The notes: a model not told the origin generated them from the sequence alone. Counted from the stretch's first letter, positions 31,407 through 43,978 are shown. The stretch: 64,000 bases of DNA from Dermacentor variabilis (GCF_050947875.1 NC_134574.1:151418434-151482433), one strand, 5' to 3'. Made by a program: numbers and translations.

Positions 31407-34010
31407 CAGGTGGTGATTCAGATTCTTCAAAGGTGTTTCAATTGTATGGGATGGCACATCGCGCTTCACTTATTTGCAGAATATTGCATTCCAATTGTGT
31501 CATATGAGATAAATTCATTAGAGAGCTTTAGCTTGCCCTAAATTTATTACAGCTGTGTACTGGTAAACTGGCCGCAGCTTGCAGTGCTTGTGGAAAAACA
31601 ATTGTAACTGCCATATTATATGTAACTGTTAGTGCACAGGCATCGGCAGCAGCAATGGTTAGGGTACACTTGTTTCTTCTATTCTGCGGTATGCATCCTC
31701 CACCAGAAAGTAGTTTTTTTCGTCTTCCTCTTCTACCATATTGGAATGTGAAATGGGGTGTAATTTGTAGGATATACTCTTGCATAAACTTCATGAGCAT
31801 TTATTCTTGTCTGTGCCACAGATCATTGTTGCTACCACTGTAAAAGCAGGGTGCCTGTTTACAGCACCCGTAGGGAACAATCTGTGAATCTTTAACGAAC
31901 AGTAAGGATAATGAATAATCGAATAATTTTTAGTAATTTTCAACAAATTTAGCACTCTTTGCTTTCCACTATGGTGTTTTTAAAACTCTAATCTTGGCAC
32001 AAGGTTTGAGTGCAGGATGTCATTTTGTGTGAAAGAGTACACTTGTGCGCATAACACCTCATCGTCAACATTCTGCTGCACAGAATGTCATTAGCTTTCG
32101 TATGCATTGGTCACTATCTCACAAACCGGTTGCTCCTTTGTTAGTTGGAATGTAGCATTTATGTAAAGCACATTTGATGTTCTAACAAAAAGCATTGTGC
32201 CCTCTTATCCCCTAATTCTCCTCATTTGATGCCTAGTGTTGTAATAGCATGGTTGACACCATAAGAGTCAGTGTGGTGAATAATTGTGTTTGGTGGAGTA
32301 GGGGGTGTACGTTAACTTAAACAACTTTTCCAGATGACTTGAATCAGTATTGTGGAATGCTGTTTTTTTTTGTTCAATCACTGTTACCAAGTTTCACTTT
32401 GGTTGTGGCAACAAGTATAATGTAGTTCGCTAGCACTCCTGTCAACACATATAATGTGCAGGCATCTGTTGAAAAAAAGACCAGCTAATGGTTTGCCAGG
32501 AGCTAAGGTCCATTTAGACCATTAAATTTTGAACTTACACTGGTGGAAATAACTGGTGAATGAAAGCACACCCAGGAGAGCTGACCATAATATTTTCTTT
32601 CATTATAACACTGCTGAAGCTTTGAACCGCATTTGAACTGGCTTGTTTAAAAAATGACCCATTTCCTTGTTCAAGTAAGACAAAGGTTCCACAGGAAGAC
32701 AGAAACTTGAAGCCGTTAATAGAAGCATGAATATAAACAGCGTTCGACGTTTTGCAATCTTGCACCTGGTTATATTATCTATCCCATTTTTTTCCACAGG
32801 CTGTTCTTTACTGTTTTATGGTCATACCCAGTTTAATTTTAATGTCCCTATTTTTTAATATTTGGTTAATATATCTTTTCTTCATTGGCTTTCAACAAAA
32901 TATATATTCATAATGTGCCTTCATTCACCATTTGCAGTGATCTTAACCAGATGCATCTTGATACAAAATTTATTTTCCTTAATTCTTCGTTTTCCTTTTC
33001 CAAAAGTGCAAACTGTTTATCTTGATACCTATTTTGTCTTCTGGGAAGATTGGGTCTACTGGATTAATGACTGCTTACATGTGTACATCGTTTTCTGTTT
33101 TGGTCACCCCTACTCTTGGCAAGTACTGACAGCATTGCTCATACCCGCTCCATCACAATCACCACTGCTAAGCACACCCTTCCTTCCTTTATTTTAACAC
33201 TTTGGCTTCTCTTGACCTATTATATGCACCAGTTACTTCTCCCCCAATGAGGCTAGGGGCCAGTGAGATATGCACAATCCAAAACAACACAGCCAAGGAA
33301 AACATTTGCTACCCTAATGACAAGCACCTATGTCGAAATGTTGGCTACAGCAACATCCCTTGTTCCAACAATGTTGATCTACTTACATGTTTTTCTAACA
33401 CAGAAGTTACTGCTTTGTCGTGTTCTGTGATTATACTTTTTTGACGCTTTCTTTAGGATGGATATTCACGAATACTATTTGTTTCTCCTAACAGCAGCAA
33501 GTTTATCCTTGCAAGCGTTTGGAGTCGAGAACAACTTTCACCAGGAAGAAGTGCAAGACGAGTGATTGAAGAAAATAAAGTTGCTTCTGTGATCTAAGAA
33601 CTTGAGGACTGAAATGTTGCACCTTTTTGTATATATGCTATGCAGTGCATTCATATCACAAAGTGCAAAGTGTTTTATCTCTGCAGCCATGTCAGTGTGT
33701 TGGCAAGACAATTTTCTCAATGGTGACCTGCTGCTTTGACTATGAGCTGCCTTCATGACATTTGCATTAAAGGAGATGTACTATCGTGGACAAAAGTACC
33801 CTGGAAGTGCGAGCGTTGACCAAATTGCATTTCTGCTCAAGACTGCTGAAAACAGTGGGTCACGTATGCACATTCCGAACGCAGATGGTGGCACGGCTGA
33901 TCCCAGCAAATAGCACACCAATAAAATTCGGTCAACTCTCGCACGTCCTGGGCAATTTTGTCCCCGATGGCACATTCTTCGAATAATGGATATGCTCTGC
34001 AAGATGAAAT

Positions 34011-34250
34011 ACGGGAAGCACCTGTACTTTAACGGATATAGTACAGATTTAGCATACGGAGTCTTTCGTTTTCTGAATACGGCAAGCACCTGTTTTTTAA
34101 TGGTTATAGTACAGATTCAGCTTATAGTGTGTTCCGTTTTCTGAATACGAGAAGCACCATACTTTAACGGTTATAGTACAGATTCAGAATACAGAGTCTT
34201 CCGTTTTCTAGATACAGAAGCACTCGTATCTTGTATTACGGTCTCTTTTT
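34011..34250. repeat. 68-bp subterminal tandem repeat at the right end of the CACTG element
   Basis: Units with AAGCACCTG...TATAGTACAGATTCAG...CCGTTTTCTGAATACG begin at 34016, 34084, 34152 and (partial) 34218, about 110-340 bp inside the right terminus. The reverse complement of the GTGCTT.CCGTATTCAG part matches a single copy at the left end. Confidence 0.8.
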
Positions 34251-34360
34251 TACAGTTGTCCGTTCTACGGAAATGACCGTTCTTAATTTACGGAAGAGTG
34301 TTCGGTCACAAATTACCAGCAAATTTTCTGTAAAGTAAGGCAAATTTTTTTTACAGTGTA

Positions 34361-35187
34361 TGGCGATGCCGTATGTTCATATGGGACCGTTAGATTGTAC
34401 GTAGTGTTGTGTTCGCTGAAGGAGAGGAGTGTGAATCTTCCGCAACGCAACATTGTTTGAAATGGTTGCAAACACGGCAAAACTGAACAAAAATAAATCA
34501 GAACAAATTCGTATAGAGGTGGCCTAAAAGCGAGTAAGGCTTATTCAATGACGGGAACTTAACGAGTAGAAGTCATGAGCCTCGCATTTTTCGCGTAGAA
34601 TTGGCATCCCATGCAGCAAGCGCTGGTATTCTGCTACAGAATCATTTGGAACAGTCCTCCCACCCATTGCTCTGTCTTCCTCGAGACCCCAACAAGTGCA
34701 TTTATGCCTTATATATTCGAACGAGAAACAAATATTCAAGCATTAGTGACACTGAAGAAATGAATTCACGACTTATGGAACGATGGAAAGCAGGGAATAT
34801 TCGATTCGTACTCGAAATCGCAAGTATTCGCGCACTTCTGCATTTCGCGCGAAACACCGCAAACACGTAAAATAAAGATTGAATGTCGAAAACCGCAGAG
34901 TTGTCATGTCAACATCTTACATTCGGTCCGTGTTGGCGTGGTTTACCGTATTACGTTGGTATGGTATTTTATAACGCACTTCCATTGTCTCCCCCCCCCC
35001 CCCCGTTCCAGCCTATCTCTACTCTCATTGTAGAAAGAAGAAGAAATGAGGAAATCAGGATGTCTTTCCACAGCTATTTATGAGGCGGGAGTAAGAAAGA
35101 TACCACCCGCCTAGTGACCCCAACTCCTGTTTTTTGTTTGTTTCTCTTATAGTGCCACTCTCATCGATTTCAGTCAGGAAGACAAAC
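34361..35187. other. Non-coding interval, no gene recognised
   Basis: Short frames only. A 15-base C run lies at 34990-35004. Nothing else is supported. Confidence 0.5.
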
Positions 35188-36120
35188 AATAGAGAGTTTT
35201 AGAATTGAGGCCCCAAGACTTTGCGGCCCGAAGCCGCGTTATGTTGGTTGCTGTTAGGTTCGGAGGAGCATCAGAGTTTTAGAATTGGGACAAGAGCAAC
35301 GTTTCGTTGCGCGCTCGGGGCACCGCAGTGGTGAAAATAGAACACGCTTCAAAGCAAACAAAAAGAAAGCAGGAAGAAGAGTTTTTGTAGAAGCGAAACC
35401 TAACAGGATTCATTAAAGAAAGGCCTTGGGATAAAGCTTGCAATAAAAATGATAGCTATGTCATTATTTGTATGACTTGTTCCGGCCCTTTCTAAGCCGG
35501 AGGGGGGAGGGGAGGTCGAAGGGGGCTGACCCGACATCAGCTGGCGCCTTCTTGCACTGCGCTGCGTCTCCTTCCTCCAAATGTGCAGGAAATCACTCAG
35601 AACACGGCAAATTTGCTCTGCGACCAACTGTTCTACGCTGATTTAAGTTGGGGTGAAACGCGACCGCGCGTACGAAGCTTTGTGGCCAGCCAGGCTAGGC
35701 GCCATAATTTGACCGAGCGATCCGAGCTCTGGATGGCTGTGGCTCGCATGTCTCTCTTGGCTATCACGCGGCTGCTCATCGCCCACGCGGCTGAGCCGCC
35801 CAAGGTGGCTCGGGAACCTACGCTTTTTTGCGAGTTTAGGGTCGCTGATATTTGAAGAGGTAGCTTAGCGCAAATAAAACCACGGACACAAGGAAGACAG
35901 GCAAGGACAAGCGCTTGTCCTTGTCTGTCTTCCTTGTGTCCGTGGTTTTATTTGCGCTAAGCTACCTCTTCAAATATGGACGACCAACTAGCCGAACAGT
36001 CAACTCTTCTAGGGTCGTTGAGTTGGCCCTAAAGCAAAAAACCAAGACTGCCTTGCGTTCTGCCCATCCTCAGTTGTGGCCCGCTATCTTCTTGGGGCCC
36101 CAGTTATAGAACTCTCTATT
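35188..36120. mobile_element. Non-autonomous DNA element with ~30-bp terminal inverted repeats
   Basis: The left end AATAGAGAGTTTTAGAATTG and the reverse complement of the right end AATAGAGAGTTCTATAACTG continue together to GGCCCCAAGA (about 31 bp, five differences). A partial internal copy of the end, AGAGTTTTAGAATTGGGAC, is at 35274. The ~930 bp between have no transposase. The exact tip and duplication are ambiguous because the sequence around them is palindromic. A 130-bp palindrome lies inside. Confidence 0.7.
35848..35977. repeat. 130-bp near-perfect palindrome with no spacer
   Basis: The arms of 65 bp meet at CAAGC|GCTTG with a single mismatch (about 35901 against 35924). Each arm contains GCGCAAATAAAACCACGGAC and ACACAAGGAAGACAGGC. 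Perfect palindromes of this length are unstable, so this one is either young or an assembly product. The arm motif recurs at 26019, 53898 and 63094. Confidence 0.9.
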
Positions 36121-39100
36121 ATCTGTCGCATTGCAACGACTGTACGATGGGCCGTTGTCTGTGCAGGGGCTACTTGAAGACCCACAAAGCTGTGAAGGTA
36201 CTTTTTGTCTTTCTTGAAGGTGACTGGCCTATGCGAACGCCTTTGACTGTGCGAATGCCTTTGACTTGCCCAAGCCGTACGCGTGTTTGCGCGAGCTCAC
36301 CGCGGCTTTTCTCCCCCTCCCCCACCCTCTCCTTGTCTCATCTTTCTATTCCCCTTTTCCGTTCCCCTGAGTAGGGTAGCCAGCCAGACGCATTTCTTGT
36401 TAACATCCTTGCGTTCCTTCTTTGTTCCCCCCACCTCCTCCTCCCTCCTTTGTAGCTATCTCGAAAATGGCCATCAGGTTTCTCGCGCACGGTCGACATG
36501 CACATGTAGCTGGGGTTTTGTCACCGCTGAACCATAGAATTCATGGCGACATTTCCAGCCTAATTGGATTTCCCTCACCCACGAATGCCATCGACAGATC
36601 TACCCGCGCAGGGCAGCAAAAAAAAAAAAAAAAAAAAGCGTTCCCTTTTTTCTATCGTATTCGCTTTCCTTTCTTTTTCTATTTTCAGTCTTGCTGCTAC
36701 ACTCACGTAACTGAAGGGACGTTTCGGGCGATAGAAAACGAGAGGTGTCCAGCAGAGGGAGGACACTCGAGTAGGTGAGGGGAATTTTATGGCCAGTGGA
36801 AACGAACGGGGGGCAAGGTGCTTTCAAGATGGGAGCAGCGTGCTAATAGTATACCCACGGGTCTACATTTTACGCGCCATTCAGACCGTGTCGGCGTGCC
36901 CATCAAGATTGACTGCTGAAGCTTGACTTTCAATTCCCCAAATTGCCTTTGCGGAGGAATTGCATGGCGCACTGAACGACGTCGCCCGCCCCACTGCACG
37001 TAGCGGCATTTAGGGCGTCCTATTCTGGTAGGCACTCTCACTTCCCAAGGGGGGCAGGTAAGTGGTGATGTGTGTAGCGGACACTTTCCGAAAAAATTAT
37101 TGACTCGTCTCACTCTCATCGCTAACTTGCTTCCAAGCGTTAGATTTGGCTATAAAGCACCGCTGTAGTTTATGTTTTGAGATAAACATTATTATGGTTC
37201 AAGTGTTCTTCTTGTGTGGTTTTTTCTTGCGCAGCTCAATACCCATGTTTCTTGTTTGTCTTTGCCTTACATAACAAAATATGCGATGGTTTGAAACCTG
37301 AAAGAAATTTCTATTTTACTATAAAGGTTGACTTAATATGCCAGATTGACCAAAACAGTACGCGCACGAATGCTTTCTTGCGCGTAATTTCTCGCACGCA
37401 CGCACGCACCCAAATCTAAATTTTTTAAAAAATTTTTGCGCAGGGTAGTGACGAGTGACGTCACACAAGTTTGTTAATGTTTTGCCTCCCACTGTACTCT
37501 TTTCTTTCGCATTTCCTGCATTTTTTTAGCACAAAGGGCCTCTTAGGCTTTATGGGAAATGTACATTTTTTTAAATTTTTTTTCTGCAGCCGCCAGTAAT
37601 ATATTTGACGGCGACGCTATTTCCTGTCCTGAATAATATATTCCAGGATTCTTCTTGAAGTCAAACATTCTGACCTATAATCACCTGTCCGCTTGAAGAA
37701 AAAGATATCGCAAAGTAAATGCTATTCTTTATGAAGTTTTGACAGCAGGCACTGTAGAAATCGCTTTTGTCGAGTTAGCACATTTCTCAAAAGATGCCCT
37801 TCATGAAGGTTTGGTTTGTGTGATTTTTAATTTAACGTGTTCTTCTTTACGGCATGTATACAACACCAGCGGCATAAACATTGATACTTGTAAGCGGGAA
37901 AGACCAGCCCGGTTGGTTTTGCAATACAACTAAAACACTAAGATACGTTGCACCATCTACTACTTATATAAGGCACGGTCCAACTTGTCTCGCTTTTACG
38001 TGAACAAGAGACCCATAGGGGACTCGAAACGTCATAAACTCAGCTTTTCAAACTTTGTTTGCTGTCAAGAAAAAAAGAACACTAAGATACTTTGCACATT
38101 GTCTAAACAGCAGAAGGTAACCTTCGCTACTGAACAATTTAATGATTTAATCCTGTGTTGTGATATACGACAGCAGCAAAAGACGAAAAAGAAGACTGTT
38201 GTTGATGCTCGCGCTCGCCATGCTTGGCCGTTGATCAGAGCACTCGCGTTTCCCTTGATCCCTACGATAAATCACGACTATATCTAAACTTGTACTTGCA
38301 TTTGGTGTAGATGCTGGTTTCGCTCTTCACCCTGCTATACAGACAGATGACACTACCGCTTTTATGTGGGCAGGACGGGGGATGGGAGGTAAACGAAAGG
38401 AGGAAGGAAAGAATAGCGTTCACTTTCCACCCGCAGTCGACTCTGGCCAAACACACGAATTTCCACAAGAAGATTAGCGTCTGGCATGCACATCGTTCCT
38501 GCAGGTCTTGGCCCTCTCCTTGAGAAAGGAGATTTGGATAAGTAAATGTTGAGTCCTTTTGCTCTGTAGCCCACTGCAGTCTCAGACGAGAGATGCCGCA
38601 GGGTTCGGAGGTGTCGGCTGTCGCAGCGTATGTCGATCTGGTTGTCCAATAATTAAAACATAGTTCAGTAAGGCATTCCCGTCTTTACATAGTACTTTGC
38701 AAATGAACGATAGTCGGGTACATTCATTCGTTTTAGAGAAAAGTTAGAGCACGCCATATTACAAGTCGCGTTTATCTCTCAACTTTAAAACATTGCCAGG
38801 CAGCGCAAAATCCATTTTAGAGGTTGCACACTTCTACGCACATGTAAGAGCAGAAAAATAGACTTACTCAAGCACTCTCATCGGGGCTAGTGCATGTTTA
38901 TTTCTGTGCAAGTATACATGCGTCCAGAAAAACAATAACCAGTCAACTACCCGACAAATATCTTTTTTCTAGCGAAATTCAAAACAGTTCGAGGAGTGAA
39001 CGAGTGAACGACGCCATCCATCATGCGTGATAAGACCACTCGCCAAGGTCCTCGTGGCGCAATGACTTTGCAAAACGCTTCTGGACAATGATCGAGGGTT

Positions 39101-39820
39101 CCTACAATGCGACAACTCGCCGCTGGTGAGCTTACCTAATAATCTACTGTTATAAAACTCGCCAACTCCTTATGCCCTGCTGATTATTGGTCTCTTTTAG
39201 GACGTTCCTCCTCTACACACTCGCCGATGTCCAATCCTGGTGTACGCCCCCCTCCCCCAACTACGCGCTCACTCCCCTCCTAGTATCGTCAAGGAGAGCT
39301 GGACGGGGCTGCCATAATACGTGTGTCTCTGATTCTTATTTCGATCCGCTCGTCGAGCACGTCATAAAGGGGTGCGCGATGACCGTGGCACGAGGCGTCT
39401 GCCTGCTCGGATGACTAACAGCCAAGCAAACAGCATGCGCGTGTAGACAAAGGGAGCGTGGCCGTTGCGTGCAGCGAGCAATATTGTTGGCCCGTAGGGC
39501 ATCTTTCATTGCAGGATCATTGCCGCGAGGAAGGGGGGGGGGGGGGTTACAGGTGACAGGCGATATCTGGTCTTTCCTTGTGACCACTTCGATGAACAAC
39601 GCATGTCCGGCTCCTTTCTCTGAAACTTGTCAGGCATGATGCGTAATTGGCTTGTGGCGACCTGCTTCTTGCAAAGCTGTTCGGCTTTCTGTTTTTTATT
39701 TTTTTTTCTATTTTTTGATCTGGGGAGCACTGTAACTAGACGAAAACGTTGTGGCTTTTCCCAGCTTCGGAACACTGATGGCAAGTTATGGGAACGGCAC
39801 CTGCGTAGTTTAGTTTTTAG
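36121..39820. other. Long non-coding interval, no gene recognised
   Basis: Short frames only. It holds an A run at 36620-36637, pyrimidine-rich stretches at 36300-36440, a C-rich patch near 39247 and a G run at 39534-39547. Nothing else is supported. Confidence 0.5.
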
Positions 39821-39955
39821 TAGGGGTGGGCGAATACTCGAAACTTCGAATACGAATCGAGTATTACAAACTAACTATTCGTATTCATATTCGAAAACGA
39901 ACTTTCGAAACTGTTCGAATATTGAAACTAACCAAATATTTCGCAACAACTGACT
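39821..39955 (+). mobile_element. hAT-like terminal fragment with TTCGAATA repeats
   Basis: It starts TAGGGGTGGGCGAATACTCG and continues through many TTCGAATAC/CGTATTC words, the usual look of one end of a widespread non-autonomous hAT-type repeat. No opposite end was found, so it is probably a fragment. Confidence 0.5.
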
Positions 39956-40580
39956 GTAAAGCACGGTTGCTGTTTTCCGTTTTCTTAAAATTGCGTTGCA
40001 AATTATCGGATATAAAAATAAAGACGAAATTTTCTGAAGCAATGCATAAACGAAGCGGTTTGTGCAAGCTGTGTTTCCGTGGATTTGTGGTTGTAGCCTA
40101 CATGAAAAGTTGCGATTTTTGCTTGCAGTTTACTGTTCAGTTTTATTGTTCAGTCTAGTCATGTAGCAGTTTCATCTTTTGCACTACAACCAGTTATGCT
40201 TTTTTTAACAGCTCCTCTTTCTTACAAGTGTCAACAGAACATAACTGTTTTTAGAGGGGTGTTTTTCTTTTCTTTTTCCAGAACTTGTTAACTTTTTTTA
40301 GCAATAATTTATTGTGACATTTTCGAAAGGTAGTCATACCGTAGCCACTCACTCTTGCAAATATGCTTGTTTACAACCAGTCTGTCAAGACTTTGACAGG
40401 ATATTCGTGTAGTTCTTTTATAGATAATTAGTGATCTTGTGTTTAAAACTGATCCTGCATTTCCGTGATAGGCAGCTGCCTTTCTTTCACTAGTCCCTAC
40501 AAGCACGTAACCTAATTATACCACATAGTAACACAAATTTGGGGGAGGGGGCAGGGGCGACGAGATACGGTGCGCGGTGT

Positions 40581-40603
40581 GCCATCCCCTGGCTACGCCA
40601 CTG
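40581..40603 (-). mobile_element. Terminal fragment with CAGTGGCGTAGCCAGGGG end
   Basis: The minus strand from 40603 begins CAGTGGCGTAGCCAGGGG, a terminus shared by many hAT-type elements in animals. Only this end is recognised; G/C-rich sequence to 40540 may belong to it. Confidence 0.5.
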
Positions 40604-42012
40604 CTGCTGACTCGACCAAATGACTATATTTCGGAAGTTTGTAAACCTCAGTTCGTGCACAAAAAGTGTTACGTTGGAAGTCACTGAAATGTTTCACTCA
40701 CAGAGGCCGAAATTACTTCTGTTTAGCAACATATTCAAAAACAACTATTGAACCTAAATTCTTCAGAAAAACTTCACTTTGGCCTAGTTGGTGTTTCCTG
40801 CATATCATATCAACCGCAACTGAAGACGGGCTCTGGGTCGAGAGTTGAACGCTACCGCCCGTGTCGTTTTTGTGGTCTCTTCCGCTGTCCCCGTCTTTAT
40901 TTGCGGTCATTATGATATGCTGTATTGAACCCAAATGTTTGTAAACTGAGCACATGGACCTCTCTGGTTGGTTATTTGCATTTTGCGCTGTCAATTGATT
41001 GATCACTGAGCCGTTTCTGCGGCAAGAGCAATCACGCGGATGCCGGAGGTGCTTTGGCTCCATTGGCACCAGCGCCGTTGAGCAGTCCTGGTATCCAGGG
41101 TGCATGCGCCAACCATGGGTCGATGAGTAGTAGTCCTCCAGAGACGCGCAATGCGTTTTGACTGCAAAAACGACGAAGCAGCGCCCCTCTATCGGCTCTG
41201 TCGGATCCAGGGCAGCGTCCTGGCTTCCGCTAAAAGCACCGGCCTTATGCGCACACACATTTACATTTCTGAACAACTGTGTCCGTGCCGAAACGTGGTG
41301 CGTACACTGGTTTGAGCAGAACGGACAGTAAACATCAGGCTAATTCTCTCTGATTGCTATTGCCGTAACAATTAAATGTTAACGAATAAATGTCCAAGAG
41401 ATTGAATCTTCGCCGTAGGCGTTGCCGCGAGTCTCCGCCTTTTTTTTGGGTATGCGTGTGCTACCCGCCATGCCATGTTATATATAAGATGCTACACATA
41501 CGGCTGATAAATTGTCCCACTATTCTATGATTAAACTTGCTCATAACAGGTATTACGTTCTTCACAAAGTCATTCTCCGGAATTTTCAGGATGGCAGCCC
41601 ACAAACAAATATCGGGAAACGTAACGCTGACAGGCCATATTTTTAACTTTTTTTACTCGGTCGCTGACAAACACCGACGTTTCTTTTAGTCCTTCTCATC
41701 ACGTGCACTATTGGGGTGCGACGCCTGCAACGGCGCTGCTGGATTTTGGTCTCCGGCACCGTTCTAACCCACCATGATATCTGGCAGGAGGCTATTCTTT
41801 CTGAGCAGCGACTGTCCTCTCGCGTGATGCTTCGCGCCAAATTGCCTGGGCATGCCCTTAGAACGCCGTGCGAGAAGCTGGGGCGCTACCACAATCCTTG
41901 AAATCGCTTTCAATGATGCGCATTCGTATGAAACTGCCTATTTTTTAGTCGCACGTTAGAGCAGAGCAGCGGTCACCACCTCTAAGAGGCCGCGAACATC
42001 TTACCTGTATTC
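40604..42012. other. Non-coding interval, no gene recognised
   Basis: The longest frame (40713-41276, minus, 187 codons) has no recognisable domain or biased composition and no convincing start. Nothing else is supported. Confidence 0.45.
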
Positions 42013-42039
42013 GATATATATATATATATATATATATAT
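42013..42039. repeat. (TA)n microsatellite at the 5' edge of RTE copy 2
   Basis: This TA tract directly precedes the first base of RTE homology, so the element may have inserted into it; this hides any target-site duplication. Confidence 0.9.
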
Positions 42040-42040
42040 C

Positions 42041-43972
42041 ATGGACATCATTAAGGAGTGTGCAATAGAAGTCGGTGGTAACCCCGTTAGACAGGATACC
42101 AGTAAGCTATCGCAGGAGACGAAAGATTTGATCAAGAAACGCCAATGTATGAAAGCCTCTAACCCTACAGCTAGAATAGAACTGGCACAACTCTCGAAGT
42201 TAATCAACAAGCGTAAGACAGCTGACATAAGGAAGCATAATATGAATAGAATTGAACATGCTCTCAGGAACGGAGGAAGCCTAAAAGCAGTGAAGAAGAA
42301 ACTAGGAATTGGCAAGAATCAGATGTATGCGTTAAGAGACAAAGCAGGCAATATCATTACTAATATGGATGAGATAGTTCAAGTGGCTGAGGAGTTCTAT
42401 AGAGATTTATGCAGTACCAGTGGCACCCACGACGATAATGGAAGAGAGAATAGTCTAGAGGAAATTGAAATCCCACAGGTAACACCGGAAGAAGTAAAGG
42501 AAGCCTTGGGAGTTATGCAAAGGGGGAAGGCAGCTGGGGAGGATCAGGTAACAGCAGATTAGTTGAAGGATGGTGGGCAGATTGTTCTAGAGAAACTGGC
42601 CACCCTGTATACGCAATGCCTAATGACTTCGAGAGTACCGGAATCTTGGAAAAACGCTAACATAATCCTAATCCATAAGAAAGGGGACGCCAAAGACTTG
42701 AAAAATTATAGACCGATCAGTTTACTGTCCGTTGCCTACAAAGTATTTACTAAGGTAATTGCAAATAGAATCAGGAACACCTTAGAGTTCCGTCAACCAA
42801 AGGACCAGGCAGGATTCCGTAAAGGCTACTCAACAATAGACGATATTCACACTATCAATCAGGTGATAGAGAAATGTGCGGAATATAACAAACCCTTATA
42901 TATAGCTTTCATTGATTACGAGAAAGCGTTTGATTCAGTAGAAACCTGAGCAGTCATGGAGGCACTGCGGAATCAGGGTGTAGACGAGCCGCATGTAAAA
43001 ATACTGAAAGACATCTATAGCGGCTCCACAGCCACCGTAGTCCTCCATAAAGAAAGCAACAAAATCCCAATAAAGAAAGGCGTCAGACAGGGAGATACGA
43101 TCTCTCCGATGTTATTCACAGCGTGTTTACAGGAGGTATTCAGAGACCTGGATTGGGAAGAATTTGGGATAAGAGTTAATGGAGAATACCTTAGTAACTT
43201 GCGATTCGCTGATGATATTGCCATGCTTAGTAACTCAGGGGACCAACTGCAATGCATGCTCACTGACCTGGAGAGGCAAAGCCGAAGGGTGGGTCTAAAA
43301 ATTAATCTGCAGAAAACTAAAGTAATGTTTAACAGTCTCGGAAGGGAACAGCAGTTTACAATAGGTAGTGAGGCACTGGAAGTGGTAAGGGAATACATCT
43401 ACTTGGGACAGGTAGTGACTGCGGATCCGGATCATGAGACTGAAATAATCAGAAGAATAAGAATGGGCTGGGGTGCGTTTGGCAGGCATTCTCAGATCAT
43501 GAACAGCAGGTTGCCATTATCCCTCAAGAGAAAAGTTTATGACAGCCTTACCTTACCTTATGTCTTACCAATACTCACGTACGGGGCAGAAACCTGGAGG
43601 CTTACGAAAAGGGTTCTGCTCAAATTGAGGACGACGCAACGAGCTATGGAAAGAAGAATGATAGGTGTAACGTTAAGGGATAAGAAAAGAGCAGATTGGG
43701 TGAGGGAACAAACGCGAGTTAATGATATCTTAGTTGAAATCAAGAAAAAGAAATGGACATGGGCAGGACACGTAATGAGGAGGGAAGATAACCGATGGTC
43801 ATTAAGAGTTACGGAATGGATTCCAAGGGAAGGAAAGCGTAGCAAAGGGCGGCAGAAAGTTAGGTGGGCGGATGAGATTAAGAAGTTTGCAGGGACAACA
43901 TGGCCACAATTAGCACATGACCGGGGTAGTTGGAGAAGTATGGGAGAGGCCTTTGCCCTGCAGTGGGCATAA
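42041..43972 (+). pseudogene. RTE-type non-LTR retrotransposon ORF2, copy 2, two nonsense codons
   Basis: Starting in the linker between endonuclease and RT, the frame runs to GEAFALQWA and a stop at 43972. It is closely similar to copy 1 throughout, with KNYRPISLLS, FIDYEKAFDSV, GVRQGDTISP and FADD present. It retains the ~106 bp that copy 1 lost. It is interrupted by TAG at 42560-42562 (TTG in copy 1) and TGA at 42947-42949 (TCA in copy 1), so no active RT can be made. A 12-bp in-frame insertion, a CTTAC duplication, lies near 43550. The endonuclease is absent by 5' truncation. High similarity to copy 1 suggests both derive from one recently active family. Confidence 0.9.
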
Positions 43973-43978
43973 CCAGGC

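Larger units (their letters stand above)
23780..33597 (+). other. Candidate spliced transcription unit inside the CACTG element, function unknown
   Basis: Several plus-strand segments look like exons. An open frame ends at 24122 with donor AG|GTAAGC (a further GTAAGT lies near 23744). Segment 24864-24954 is flanked by AG| and |GTGAGT. Segment 27711-27810 follows a TTGCAG acceptor. Segment 28776-28851 follows TTTAG and reads EIMAESQLLRIQIELDRL before a stop. Segment 33457-33597 follows TTCTTTAG, is open for 46 codons and ends TAA. The frame is continuous from the first (start 23866) into the second, and from the second into the last. No domain is recognised. It could be a degenerate transposase, a captured host gene, or chance. 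Confidence 0.25.
22065..34358. mobile_element. Probable large DNA transposon with CACTG...CAGTG ends (EnSpm/CMC-like)
   Basis: The left end reads CACTGTAAAAAATTTCCG and the right end, reverse-complemented, CACTGTAAAAAAAATTTGCC. Inside both ends are dense CCGTA/TACGG words and a shared GTGCT..CCGTATTCAG motif in opposite orientations, the subterminal pattern of CACTA-type elements. TA lies outside each end and may be a 2-bp duplication. The span would be ~12.3 kb. No transposase was recognised, so it would be non-autonomous or carry a spliced gene I cannot identify. The two ends could instead belong to separate elements. Confidence 0.55.

Noticed and set aside
40713..41276. 187-codon minus-strand frame
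   Set aside because: No recognisable domain, irregular composition and no flanking signals; its 5' end has no promoter or splice context.
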